From: Solibacillus sp. FSL R7-0682
GTDB taxonomy: Bacteria; Bacillota; Bacilli; Bacillales_A; Planococcaceae
Reading direction: 5' to 3'
Assembly: GCF_038005985.1 (NCBI RefSeq)
Contig: NZ_JBBOUI010000001.1
Coordinates: forward strand, 479,501 to 543,500
DNA: 64,000 bases
Below are positions 52,255-60,996 of the stretch, one piece after another. The notes under the pieces are model-generated. The model did not search any database. It had not been told where the DNA came from and saw only the letters and a list, made by a program, of their open reading frames with translations. The first letter of the stretch is position 1; every line of letters starts with the position of its first letter. Position numbers and translations under genes: made by a program.

Positions 52255-52683
52255 ATGAGTAAAATAATTTTTAACGAACATCAACGTCGACAAATTGAAC
52301 AGAATCCAAATGTCGTTTTGATAACCGATCGATCTATTCAATATACAGTAGCTTTCAAATTAAAAGCTGTTCAAGAAAATCTAAAAGGCAAAGGGCCTAC
52401 CGAAATCTTCAAAGCTGCAGGCTTTGATTTAGAAATCATCGGGATTAAAAAAGTTCAAAGTGCTGTTCATAGGTGGAAGAAAATTTATCAAACATACGGT
52501 GAGGATGGTTTTACACAAGAGCGTCGTGGAAAAGGCAGTACAGGTCGCCCACGTGCCGAAAAATTATCAGCTGATAAAAAGTTAGAGAAAGCAGAAGCTC
52601 GTATTCGTCTATTGGAAGCAGAGCTAGCGCTCTTAAAAAAGCTCGACGAAATGGAAAGGCAGGCGAAGAAGAATCGTTTTTAA
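52255..52683 (+). CDS. IS3-family transposase OrfA
   Basis: 142 residues, ATG after GGGAGA. N-terminal helix-turn-helix of the InsE/HTH_29-like kind (SIQYTVAFKLKAVQENLKGKGPTEIFKAAGFDLEIIGIKKVQSAVHRWKKIY split across the domain) that recognises the IS ends, then a basic linker RRGKGSTGRPRAEKLS and a leucine-zipper coiled coil (LEKAEARIRLLEAELALLKK). The slippery heptamer lies at the end of the zipper, so both OrfA and an OrfAB fusion can be made. Confidence 0.92.
   Translation: MSKIIFNEHQRRQIEQNPNVVLITDRSIQYTVAFKLKAVQENLKGKGPTEIFKAAGFDLEIIGIKKVQSAVHRWKKIYQTYGEDGFTQERRGKGSTGRPRAEKLSADKKLEKAEARIRLLEAELALLKKLDEMERQAKKNRF
52635..52641 (+). other. Programmed -1 frameshift site (A AAA AAG)
   Basis: In the orfA frame the codons read TTA AAA AAG; A_AAA_AAG is the classic slippery heptamer of IS3-family elements. 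The orfB frame is open from here through to its stop. Confidence 0.8.
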
Positions 52684-53585
52684 CACCCAAAGAAAAATAT
52701 CAAGCAATCAGTGAAACGATTCGATTATTTCAACTCAAAAATATGACACGGTATCTTTGTGAAGTAGCAAATGTCAGCTCGAGTGGTTACTATAAATGGC
52801 GACAAAATATGGAGAAACATTCATTACGTGAAGAAGCTGATTATCAAGATTATCTTTTACTAAAAGTAATCTATGATGAAGCAAAAGGCAAAATTGGTTA
52901 TCGAGGGTTTTATATGGAACTGGTGGACCAATTAGGGAAACCGATGAACCATAAAAAAATTCTTCGATTGATGCGTAAATTTAATTTGTATGCGAAGGTT
53001 CGTCGTGCCAATCCTTATCGACTTATAGAAAAAGCGAATGAAGCACATCGTCAAATTCCAAATTACTTAAATCGGGCATTCAAACAAGACGAGCCAGGAA
53101 AAGTCTTCTTAACAGACATTACCTATCTCCAATATAAGGGTGGCCGTACGGCTTATTTATCATGTGTAAAAGATGTCGCAACAAGAGAAATCGTTGCGTA
53201 TAAACTAGCTACTACTCTTAAATTGTCGATTGTTTATGAAACACTTGAACAATTAAAACATCATTTGGATGGGAATCTTCATCCGGAAGCAATGATTCAT
53301 TCGGATCAGGGGTTTCATTATACGCATCCAGGATTTCAGAAGCTTGTGAAAGACATGGGGTTAAAACAATCTATGTCACGTCGAGGAAACTGTCTAGATA
53401 ATGCGCCAATGGAATCGTTCTTTGGTCATTTTAAAGATGAAGTCGATTATCATGAAGCTGAAAGTTTCACGGAGCTACATACACAAGTCATTGACTATAT
53501 CACGCATTACAACCACACAAGAAAGCAATGGACATTAAAAAAGATGACTCCGGCGAGTTACCGAAGTCATCTAATCGCAGCCTAA
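52641..53585 (+). CDS. IS3-family transposase OrfB (DDE integrase), reached by frameshift
   Basis: The frame continues from the slippery site; the first ATG at 52743 could also give a free 280-residue OrfB. The protein has the HTH_21 segment (RGFYMELVDQLGKPMNHKKILRLMRK) and the retroviral-integrase-like catalytic core: Asp in VFLTDITYLQYKG, Asp in MIHSDQGFHYTHPGF and Glu in RRGNCLDNAPMESFFGHFK, i.e. an intact DDE triad with the K/R residue. It cuts and joins the IS ends. Confidence 0.93.
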   Translation, partial: ARRNGKAGEEESFLTPKEKYQAISETIRLFQLKNMTRYLCEVANVSSSGYYKWRQNMEKHSLREEADYQDYLLLKVIYDEAKGKIGYRGFYMELVDQLGKPMNHKKILRLMRKFNLYAKVRRANPYRLIEKANEAHRQIPNYLNRAFKQDEPGKVFLTDITYLQYKGGRTAYLSCVKDVATREIVAYKLATTLKLSIVYETLEQLKHHLDGNLHPEAMIHSDQGFHYTHPGFQKLVKDMGLKQSMSRRGNCLDNAPMESFFGHFKDEVDYHEAESFTELHTQVIDYITHYNHTRKQWTLKKMTPASYRSHLIAA

Positions 53586-53643
53586 TTAAATGGCTATCTT
53601 GTTTTTTATTAAACTGTCTACAAAATAGGGTTCAGTTCACATT

Positions 53644-53664
53644 TTACAGAGTATCTCCTTTTTT
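53644..53664 (+). terminator. Right arm of the split terminator
   Basis: TTACAGAGTATCTC followed by CTTTTTT, complementary to 52115-52129 across the IS. Confidence 0.75.
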
Positions 53665-53679
53665 AATTCTAATTTAATT

Positions 53680-54762
53680 CTAAGAATTATTAATTGAACG
53701 ATTCCAAAGTGCAATTTGAAATTTAATCGCATCTTGAAAGTTATGTGGATTTAAACCCGTTTTTTGTTTTATTTGAGAAAGTCGATACGTCAATGTATGC
53801 CGATGGATATGGAGTTGTTCAGCAGTTGAAATGAGAGTTAAGTTATTATGTAAAAAAATCTGTAACGTTTCAATTAGTTTCGGCTCGAGCAAATTTAATA
53901 ATTTCAAACTATAGTCATTAGCGGGCTTTGTTTGAAATAGTGAATAAATTTCGATGTCTTTAAAATAAGTTATTTTACAATTTTTGTGACAGTGGTGCAT
54001 TGCCAATTGAGCAGTTCTATATGATTCTGGTAGCTCATCTAGCTGATTAACAATTTTCCCAACACCAATTTCAATATCAAATTTATTGAATATAAAAGTA
54101 CTAAAAGCATCCATCATTTTCAATAAAGAATAATCACTAATTTCCGTCGCTAATACATAATACTCATTCAATTGAAAATGACCATAGAGGACTGGCTGAT
54201 TGTAAAAGAAATCTTCTAAATACTGAATAAGTGTACGATGTGAGCCAGATTTTTGCTGTGCCTTTAATAAGAGTACACAGTAAGGAGCTTCAAAAGGAAT
54301 CCCTAATTTTTTCATTTGTTCCTTTAATAAACCTTGAACAGGAGTGCCACTAATTAATTCCTCAAAAATATGGACGCTCATTTTTCTTAGCCATTCACTT
54401 TTAGATTCAATTAACGCCTGGTGCACCATAACTTCTACTGTTAATTGGACAAGAGAGGATATATTTATTAACTCATCATCTACCTCACCCGTTATTCCAA
54501 TGATACAAACAATCTCATCTTGAAATAATATCGGTAAATTTATACCCGGCTTTGTTTGGGGATATTCTTTAATATTCTCGGTCGTAATAATGAGCGGTTG
54601 TTTAGTAGATACTACAGCTTTGGCTCCTTCATGAACCTTTTCAATACGTTCTTTATCGCCAGACGCCAAAATTATGCCATCGATATTTATAACGTTTACA
54701 TTGCGATGAAGTCGTAGCATTGTTTGCTCAACAATTTCATTTGCAAGTTTATAAGTAATCAT
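53680..54762 (-). CDS. cdaR: CdaR-family transcriptional regulator (sugar diacid type)
   Basis: 360 residues from ATG 54762, 6 nt after GGAGTG. The N-terminal diacid-recognition domain (residues 1-135: NEIVEQTMLRLHRNVNVINIDGIILASGDKERIE, HEGA...TKPGINLPILFQDEIVCIIGITGE) is followed by a GGDEF-like central region and a C-terminal PucR-type HTH (LISTAEQLHIHRHTLTYRLSQIKQKTGLNP). CdaR activates glucarate, galactarate and glycerate genes in response to D-glycerate or related acids. Divergent from the glycerate kinase gene it presumably controls. Confidence 0.9.
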   Translation of the reverse strand: MITYKLANEIVEQTMLRLHRNVNVINIDGIILASGDKERIEKVHEGAKAVVSTKQPLIITTENIKEYPQTKPGINLPILFQDEIVCIIGITGEVDDELINISSLVQLTVEVMVHQALIESKSEWLRKMSVHIFEELISGTPVQGLLKEQMKKLGIPFEAPYCVLLLKAQQKSGSHRTLIQYLEDFFYNQPVLYGHFQLNEYYVLATEISDYSLLKMMDAFSTFIFNKFDIEIGVGKIVNQLDELPESYRTAQLAMHHCHKNCKITYFKDIEIYSLFQTKPANDYSLKLLNLLEPKLIETLQIFLHNNLTLISTAEQLHIHRHTLTYRLSQIKQKTGLNPHNFQDAIKFQIALWNRSINNS

Positions 54763-54853
54763 TTTATACACTCCGTATAATTATAAATTTAAAAAAAATT
54801 GAAATATATACATTGAGTATAATGTAAATTCAGAATTTTGACACTATAATCTT

Positions 54854-54867
54854 TGTAAGCGCTTTAA
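54854..54867 (+). promoter_or_regulatory. Catabolite-responsive element (cre) in the cdaR-garK promoter region
   Basis: TGTAAGCGCTTTAA matches the CcpA consensus TGWAANCGNTNWCA at 13 of 14 positions, 39 bp before the garK start. Glucose repression of the unit is expected. Confidence 0.7.
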
Positions 54868-54905
54868 TAACAAAGCGTAATGATTTTTTGTAAAGAGGGG
54901 ATTTA

Positions 54906-56030
54906 ATGAAAATCGTAATTAGTCCAGATTCTTTTAAAGGATCACTAACTTCATATGAAGTCGCAACAATCATTAGTCGAACTATTAAAAAAATAAATGA
55001 TTCAATTGAAACCATTTGTTTGCCGATAGCAGATGGGGGAGAAGGAACGTTAGATGCATTAATTCAAGCAACAGATGGGGAATATTTAACGACAGTTGTT
55101 CAAAATCCATTAGGAAAAAATGTTGAAGCAACGTTCGGAATACTAGGTGATGGGGAAACTTGCCTTATTGAAATGGCAAAAGCATCTGGTTTGACACTTA
55201 TTAATGAAGATGAGAAAAACCCTCGATTTGCTACTACCTATGGAACAGGTCAACTTATTACAAGAGCCTTAAATTTAGGATATCGAAAGTTTATTATAGG
55301 TATTGGTGGGAGCGCTACAAATGATGGCGGATTAGGTTTATTAAGAGCTCTAGGCATGAAATTTTATAGTCATGACGGAAGCGAAATTACAAGTGATGTA
55401 TGGCAATTAAATTCACTTAAGCAAATTGAGACTAAGAATTTTGATGAACGGATTGAACAAAGTACATTTATTGTTGCATGCGATGTGAATAATCCGTTAG
55501 TTGGACCCAATGGTGCAACTACTATATTTGGTCCACAAAAGGGGGTTAAACAAGAGGAAATTCAATTATTTGACGATAGCTTAAAAATGTATGGTTTAAA
55601 AATTGAAGAACATACACAAATGGCATTGCAGAATTGTGCAGGGGCCGGAGCTGCGGGAGGAATCGGTGCTGCATTTATGGCCTTTTTCCCAAGTCAGTTC
55701 AAACGGGGGATTGATGTCGTATTAGATGCTGTGGAATTTACGAAACATATTCAACATGCTGACTTTGTTATAACTGGTGAAGGAAGATCGGATATGCAAA
55801 CACTTTCTGGGAAAGCACCTATTGGGGTAGCAACTTTAGCGAAAGAAGGGGGAGTACCGACAATTTTACTTTCTGGATCTGTTGAAATGAGCAGTGTGCC
55901 ATTATTAAAAGAATTTTTTATTCATGTTGAAAGTATTGTAAATAAAGACGTTTCTTTGGAGAAATCAATAACACGGCCAGCATATTACTTAGAAAAAAAA
56001 GTGGAACAATTAGTTAATAAATTTATATAA
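54906..56030 (+). CDS. garK: Glycerate kinase (GarK/GlxK type)
   Basis: 374 residues behind AGAGGGG. Class II-type glycerate kinase fold; conserved stretches are VISPDSFKGSLTSYEVA, PIADGGEGTLDAL, IEMAKASGL, ATTYGTGQLITRAL, IGIGGSATNDGGLGLLRALG, VACDVNNPLVGPNGAT, GAGAAGGIGAAFMAF and ITGEGRSDMQTLSGKAPIGVA. Phosphorylates D-glycerate (2-phosphate in the GarK subgroup), linking it to glycolysis. A GntP permease follows after 14 bp, and CdaR is divergent. Confidence 0.93.
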   Translation: MKIVISPDSFKGSLTSYEVATIISRTIKKINDSIETICLPIADGGEGTLDALIQATDGEYLTTVVQNPLGKNVEATFGILGDGETCLIEMAKASGLTLINEDEKNPRFATTYGTGQLITRALNLGYRKFIIGIGGSATNDGGLGLLRALGMKFYSHDGSEITSDVWQLNSLKQIETKNFDERIEQSTFIVACDVNNPLVGPNGATTIFGPQKGVKQEEIQLFDDSLKMYGLKIEEHTQMALQNCAGAGAAGGIGAAFMAFFPSQFKRGIDVVLDAVEFTKHIQHADFVITGEGRSDMQTLSGKAPIGVATLAKEGGVPTILLSGSVEMSSVPLLKEFFIHVESIVNKDVSLEKSITRPAYYLEKKVEQLVNKFI

Positions 56031-56044
56031 AGGGGTTGGGGGAA

Positions 56045-57391
56045 ATGTTATTTTTCATTATTTTGTTAGGGGTATTATTTATCGTTTTTGCGACTGCGAA
56101 GTTAAAGCTTCATCCTTTTTTAGCATTACTCATTAGTTCGTTCTTTGTAGGAATTGCGGCAGGAATGCCATTATTAACAGTAGTAGAAAGTATTAATACC
56201 GGCTTTGGCGGATTAATGACGAGTATCGGAATTGTCATTGTTGCGGGGACGATTATAGGAGTTATATTAGAGAAGTCAGGTGCTGCCTATCGTATGGCGG
56301 AGGTTGTATTACGTTTTATCGGTCCAAAGCGTCCACAGCTTGCTATGTCAATAATCGGTTATATTGTTTCAATTCCTGTATTTTGTGACTCAGGCTATAT
56401 TATATTGACAAGTTTAAAGAAAGCGCTTGCAAAACGAGCGAAAGTAACAATTGCATCGATGGCAGTAGCATTAGCTACGGGGCTTTATGCCACTCATGTA
56501 CTAGTGCCTCCAACGCCAGGCCCAATTGCAGCTGCGGGGAATATTGGTGCGGCAGATTACTTAGGTACGATTATTTTAATTGGTTTAATTGTTGCGATTC
56601 CAGCGACTATTGTTGGGTATATATGGGCTACAAAAGTAGCATCTAAAATTCGTGTACCTGCAGATGATGAACCAACATTAGATTATGATGAGATTATTAA
56701 GTCCTTTGGTAAAATGCCTTCAACTTTTAAAGCGTTTTTACCAATCGTTTTACCTATCATATTAATTGGGTTAGGGTCGGTAGCAGCTTTAGTAGGTGAT
56801 CCAGAAGCAGCATTAAATGTGTTTTTCCGCTTTTTAGGTTCACCAACTGTGGCGCTATTACTTGGGGTATTCTCAGCGTTTTTCCTATTACCTGAAATGA
56901 CAGAAGAAACATTATCTAATTGGATTGGGGAAGCATTAAAAGAAGCAGCACCGATTTTATTAATTACGGGTGCTGGTGGGGCATTTGGTACAGTAATTAA
57001 AAATACCGGCGTTGGTGATCAATTACAGCAAATGGATTTAGGGGCATTAGCAACGGGAGCTTTCTTCTTATTAATACCGTTCTTAATTGGTGCCGCGCTT
57101 AAAACAGCACAAGGCTCATCAACAGCAGCATTAGTAATAACGTCATCATTAATTGCTCCAATGTTACCAACACTAGGTATTGAAGGGGCGGTACCGTTAG
57201 CATTAGTTGTAATGGCTATTGGTGCAGGTGCAATGACAGTAAGTCATGTCAATGATAGCTTCTTCTGGGTCATTACTCAATACAGTGGTATGAAGGTAAC
57301 CGATGCGTATAAAGCACAAACAATGGCGACATTACTAATGGGTGTAACAACAATTCTAGTAACAATGATTTTATGGTTCATTTTAGTTTAA
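56045..57391 (+). CDS. GntP-family gluconate/glycerate permease
   Basis: 448 residues from ATG 56045 after AAAGGGGTTGGGGG. About 12 membrane segments. GntP signatures: LHPFLALLISSFFVGIAAGMPL, GFGGLMTSIGIVIVAGTIIG, PVFCDSGYIILTSLKKALAKRAK, ATHVLVPPTPGPIAAAGNIGA and AQGSSTAALVITSS, AMTVSHVNDSFFWVITQYSGM. Takes up sugar acids; the neighbouring glycerate kinase makes D-glycerate, or an acid broken down to it, the likely substrate. Confidence 0.92.
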   Translation: MLFFIILLGVLFIVFATAKLKLHPFLALLISSFFVGIAAGMPLLTVVESINTGFGGLMTSIGIVIVAGTIIGVILEKSGAAYRMAEVVLRFIGPKRPQLAMSIIGYIVSIPVFCDSGYIILTSLKKALAKRAKVTIASMAVALATGLYATHVLVPPTPGPIAAAGNIGAADYLGTIILIGLIVAIPATIVGYIWATKVASKIRVPADDEPTLDYDEIIKSFGKMPSTFKAFLPIVLPIILIGLGSVAALVGDPEAALNVFFRFLGSPTVALLLGVFSAFFLLPEMTEETLSNWIGEALKEAAPILLITGAGGAFGTVIKNTGVGDQLQQMDLGALATGAFFLLIPFLIGAALKTAQGSSTAALVITSSLIAPMLPTLGIEGAVPLALVVMAIGAGAMTVSHVNDSFFWVITQYSGMKVTDAYKAQTMATLLMGVTTILVTMILWFILV

Positions 57392-57414
57392 TATTTTTAT
57401 ATTTTATAAATTTC

Positions 57415-57456
57415 AAAAAACACCCCGAAAATTTAAATATTTCGGGGTGTTACTTT
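57415..57456. terminator. Bidirectional terminator between gntP-type and zosA genes
   Basis: AACACCCCGAAA pairs with TTTCGGGGTGTT, with A-run and T-rich flanks, between converging stops. Confidence 0.88.
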
Positions 57457-59359
57457 ATACATTTTTACTTAACATACGTAAGCCGTTTACTATTACTAAA
57501 ATAGTGCTTCCCTCATGGCCGATTACGCCAAGTGGTAAACTAATCGCTTGGAAGAAGTTTGAAATAATAAGTAGTGCAATAACAGATAAAGAGAAAATAA
57601 CATTTTGTTTAACGATTCTTTGCATTTTACGTGAAAGCTTCACTGCATAAGCAATTTTAGAAAGATCATTTTTTATTAAAACGACATCGGCTGTTTCGAG
57701 GGCAACATCTGTACCACCACCCATTGCAATACCGACAGAAGCAGTTGCTAACGCAGGCGCATCATTAATACCATCGCCAACCATTCCGACATGTTCATAC
57801 GTTGCTTTATAGTTTTTAATGTGCGTTACTTTCGTTTCAGGCAAACATTCTGCTACATAGTTTGTTACACCAGCTTCTTTAGCAATAGCTCTTGCAGTAG
57901 TTTCATTATCACCTGTAAGCATCATTACATCAATACCAAGCTCTTTTAAAAGTGCTACTGCTTTTTTTGCTTCTTCTCGAACGACATCCTTCATTGCAAC
58001 AAGTGCAGCGATGCCTTTTTCATCTTTTAAAAAGACGACCGTTTTTCCTTCAGTAGCTAGTTGTTGAAGTGCACCATTAGCAAACGAAAGTGCCTCGTCC
58101 TTTCCTACAAAATCTGGCTTCCCAATTGAATAATGATTACCAGCCATTTCAGCCTTCATGCCATATCCGGGAACATCTTCAATTGTAACGACTAAAGGTT
58201 TTATTGCATTTTGCTCTTTTGCATACTTTGAAATTGCTTGTGCAAGTGGGTGATTCGATTGACCTTCAATCGCAGCAATAAGTGCTAATGTTTCTTCTTT
58301 TTTTAAGTCTTCTCGAACGATGAAATCTGTAACAACAGGTGTACCTTGTGTCAATGTCCCAGTTTTATCAACTGCAAGTACTCGTAGCACACTTAAATGT
58401 TCTAAATGAACGCCACCTTTAACTAAAATCCCGTTTTTCGCACCATTTGAAATAGCTGAAAGAGTAGCTGGCATAATTGCTGCAACAAGTGCACATGGGG
58501 ATGCAACAACTAGAAGTACCATTGCACGATAAAAAGTAGTAGTCCAGTCCCAACCTAGTAAATAGTGAGGAAGGAACATCATAAGAGCAACAACAATTAA
58601 AACTACCTTCACATAAACTCCTTCAAAACGCTCAATAAATTGTTGAGATGGTGACTTTTCACTTTGAGCTGATTGTACGAGTGTAATAATTTTTTGGAAA
58701 AGTGTTTCAGAGTTAGGCTTTGTGACGTTTATTGTTAATACGCCATTTAAATTTACCGTACCGGCAAACACTTCATCTCCACTATTTTTAGTAATCGGCA
58801 TTGATTCCCCGGTAATAGCGGCCTCATCAACTGTTGAAACCCCGTTAAAAATCGTTCCATCTGCTGGAATAAGTTCACCAGGCTTAACTAAAATATGATC
58901 ATTAACTTTTAGTTCACTAACGGCAACCTTGATTGGTTCAAATCCACCACGTACTAACCAAGCTTCCTCAGGCTGTAACTCCATTAAAGAAGAAATTTCA
59001 CGATGGCTTTTATTCATTGCATATGTTTCAAGTGCTCCACTGAGTGCAAATATAAAGATAAGAATAGCACCTTCAGTCCAATATCCTATAATAGCAGAAC
59101 CTATTGCAGCTAAAATCATTAAAATTTCTACGTTTAATGATTTGTTTTCAATTGTGTCAAGGATACCTTCTTTTGCTTTAGCATAACCACCAATAACAAA
59201 AGCTGTTAAGTAAGCTATAGTAGCGGCAGTTATTTGACCTGAAGATTCGATTCGCCAAGCTAATAGGATAATAAAGCCCGCCACAAGCGCTGCAATTAAT
59301 TCTTTGTGTTCACTTATTTTCTCATTTAATGATAAATTTTCTCGATTAGAATTTGTCAT
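57455..59359 (-). CDS. zosA: Zinc-transporting P1B-type ATPase ZosA
   Basis: 634 residues from ATG 59359, directly after AAGGAGGT. No N-terminal CxxC metal-binding domain. Membrane motif SPCALVA (the CPC-type metal site has Ser first), phosphorylation site DKTGT with Asp331, TGES phosphatase loop and VGDGINDAPAL hinge. The sequence is close along its length to B. subtilis ZosA (YkvW), a PerR-regulated zinc uptake pump used under peroxide stress. A perfect PerR box lies in its promoter, agreeing with that identity. The direction of transport rests on the ZosA literature. Confidence 0.9.
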   Translation of the reverse strand: MTNSNRENLSLNEKISEHKELIAALVAGFIILLAWRIESSGQITAATIAYLTAFVIGGYAKAKEGILDTIENKSLNVEILMILAAIGSAIIGYWTEGAILIFIFALSGALETYAMNKSHREISSLMELQPEEAWLVRGGFEPIKVAVSELKVNDHILVKPGELIPADGTIFNGVSTVDEAAITGESMPITKNSGDEVFAGTVNLNGVLTINVTKPNSETLFQKIITLVQSAQSEKSPSQQFIERFEGVYVKVVLIVVALMMFLPHYLLGWDWTTTFYRAMVLLVVASPCALVAAIMPATLSAISNGAKNGILVKGGVHLEHLSVLRVLAVDKTGTLTQGTPVVTDFIVREDLKKEETLALIAAIEGQSNHPLAQAISKYAKEQNAIKPLVVTIEDVPGYGMKAEMAGNHYSIGKPDFVGKDEALSFANGALQQLATEGKTVVFLKDEKGIAALVAMKDVVREEAKKAVALLKELGIDVMMLTGDNETTARAIAKEAGVTNYVAECLPETKVTHIKNYKATYEHVGMVGDGINDAPALATASVGIAMGGGTDVALETADVVLIKNDLSKIAYAVKLSRKMQRIVKQNVIFSLSVIALLIISNFFQAISLPLGVIGHEGSTILVIVNGLRMLSKNV

Positions 59360-59370
59360 AAGTACCTCCT

Positions 59371-59451
59371 TGATAATGAATATCATTGTCGAATCAACTG
59401 ATAATTAGTTTCAATTAGATTATAATTATTTTTTATTTATAATGATTATAA
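59371..59451 (-). promoter_or_regulatory. PerR box and Fur-like box of zosA
   Basis: TTATAATGATTATAA at 59437-59451 is a perfect match to the Per box TTATAATNATTATAA. Closer to the gene, TGATAATGAATATCA at 59371-59385 matches the Fur box TGATAATNATTATCA at 13 of 14 defined positions and abuts the ribosome site. A partial third repeat TTATAATTATT is at 59420-59430. Confidence 0.8.
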
Positions 59452-59509
59452 TCTAAATGTTTCGATTTGTAAATATTAAGGAAATAATAATAAAGTCTAT
59501 AATGCCTAC

Positions 59510-59537
59510 TTGACTAATAGGAATTATGAGGTAATAT
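59510..59537 (+). promoter_or_regulatory. Promoter of tcyP with possible CymR half-site
   Basis: TTGACT (59510-59515) and TAATAT (59532-59537), 16 nt apart. AATAGGAATT (59516-59525) in the spacer resembles the right part of the CymR operator found before cysteine/cystine genes in B. subtilis. Confidence 0.5.
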
Positions 59538-59567
59538 TAATGTACAATTTACTTAGGAGGAATTTGA

Positions 59568-60950
59568 ATGAGTTGGCTTGTTTTATTCAATGTTTTAGTA
59601 TTACTGGGCTTAATTGCTTTTTTATACTTTTTAAATACAAAGCAAGTAAAATTTTCTAATCGTGTTTTCATCGCTTTAGGTTTAGGAATTTTACTTGGGA
59701 TAGGGCTACAATTTTCATATGGGGTAGGCTCAGAGACAATTACGGAAACAGTGCCGTGGTATAACATTATCGGAACGGGTTATGTGAAGTTATTGCAAAT
59801 GATTGCAATGCCTTTAGTATTTATTTCGATATTGGCTGCCTTTACGAAAGTAACAATTGGTAAAAAATTTGGTAAATCTGCTGCTATTATTTTATCAGTC
59901 TTAATCGGTACTACGGCGGTTGCGGCAGGATTGGGGATTGCTGCTACTGTAGCATTTGATTTAGATGCATCACAAATTATGCAAGGGGATGCAGAAGTAG
60001 CCCGAGGAGAATCAATGGTTGAACGATCAGCAGAAGTAACCACTTTACCAGATCAAATTTTATCGATGTTCCCGGCAAATCCATTTGCTGACCTTACAGG
60101 TTCCCGTGCAACATCAACAATTGGTGTTGTAATATTTGCCGCATTTTTAGGTTTTAGTTATTTAACGCTTCGTCGTAAAGAGGAAGAAACTGCAACGAAT
60201 GTGAAAAAAGGTGTAGACGCACTTTACGGTCTTATTATGGGAGTTGTGCGTATCGTTTTACGTTTAACGCCATATGGGGTACTTGCAATTATGGCACGTA
60301 CAGTGGCAACAAGTGATTTTGGTGCAATTATGGATTTAGGTAAATTCGTATTAGCTTCATATGTTGCATTAATCTCGATGTTCTTATTACATTTAGTGAT
60401 TGTTGCTTTAACTGGTTTAAGCCCTGTCACATATGTGAAAAAAACAGCAGAGGCACTATTATTCGCTTTCACATCACGCTCTAGTGCGGGTACTTTACCA
60501 TTAAATATTCAAACACAAACAAAGCGTTTAGGTGTACCAGATGGTATCGCTAACTTTGCTGGATCATTTGGTTTATCAATTGGTCAAAACGGATGTGCCG
60601 GAGTTTATCCAGCGATGCTAGCTGTTATGATTGCTCCAACAGTAGGGATTAACCCACTATCACCAGGATTTATTGCTACGTTAATTTTAATTGTTGCCAT
60701 TAGTTCATTTGGGGTAGCTGGTGTTGGTGGTGGTGCAACGTTCGCAGCCATCATCGTATTATCTGCATTGGATTTACCAATTGCCCTTGCAGGTATATTA
60801 ATATCGGTTGAGCCATTAATCGATATGGGACGCACAGCATTGAATGTAAGTGGATCTATGGTTTCAGGTGTTGTTGCAAGTCGCGCAACAAATGAGCTAG
60901 ATACAGAGATTTACAATGAACCTGCGGATAAGGCTCCGTTAGTACAATAA
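59568..60950 (+). CDS. tcyP: L-cystine symporter TcyP
   Basis: 460 residues behind TAGGAGG. Dicarboxylate/amino-acid:cation symporter family; the sequence is near to B. subtilis TcyP (about 463 residues). Key regions: LLQMIAMPLVFISILAAFTK, SRSSAGTLPLNIQTQ (the Ser-rich re-entrant loop HP1), GQNGCAGVYPAMLAVM and the second loop ISSFGVAGVGGGATFAA. Imports L-cystine as a sulfur source, which should make it sensitive to CymR control. Divergent from zosA. Confidence 0.93.
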   Translation: MSWLVLFNVLVLLGLIAFLYFLNTKQVKFSNRVFIALGLGILLGIGLQFSYGVGSETITETVPWYNIIGTGYVKLLQMIAMPLVFISILAAFTKVTIGKKFGKSAAIILSVLIGTTAVAAGLGIAATVAFDLDASQIMQGDAEVARGESMVERSAEVTTLPDQILSMFPANPFADLTGSRATSTIGVVIFAAFLGFSYLTLRRKEEETATNVKKGVDALYGLIMGVVRIVLRLTPYGVLAIMARTVATSDFGAIMDLGKFVLASYVALISMFLLHLVIVALTGLSPVTYVKKTAEALLFAFTSRSSAGTLPLNIQTQTKRLGVPDGIANFAGSFGLSIGQNGCAGVYPAMLAVMIAPTVGINPLSPGFIATLILIVAISSFGVAGVGGGATFAAIIVLSALDLPIALAGILISVEPLIDMGRTALNVSGSMVSGVVASRATNELDTEIYNEPADKAPLVQ

Positions 60951-60952
60951 AA

Positions 60953-60996
60953 AATAAGCTGTTGGAATAGTTTTAGTTCCAACAGCTTATTTTATT
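60953..60996. terminator. Bidirectional terminator between tcyP and the small membrane gene
   Basis: AAATAAGCTGTTGGAA pairs with TTCCAACAGCTTATTT. Confidence 0.9.

Larger units (their letters stand above)
52135..53639 (+). mobile_element. IS3-family insertion sequence (IS150-like), complete, 1505 bp
   Basis: Terminal inverted repeats start TGAACTGAACCC at both ends (52135 onwards, and reversed up to 53639), with imperfect pairing further in (TAGACA). It is flanked by a 3-bp direct repeat CAT (52132-52134 and 53640-53642), as expected for target duplication in this family. Two overlapping frames, orfA and orfB, are in 0 and -1 phase with an A AAA AAG slippery site between. All parts look intact, so the copy may be active. 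The target is the loop of a terminator hairpin. Confidence 0.94.

Noticed and set aside
54830-54844. CodY-like TAAATTCAGAATTTT in the cdaR-garK gap
   Set aside because: Only 10 of 15 positions match, not above what AT-rich DNA gives by chance.
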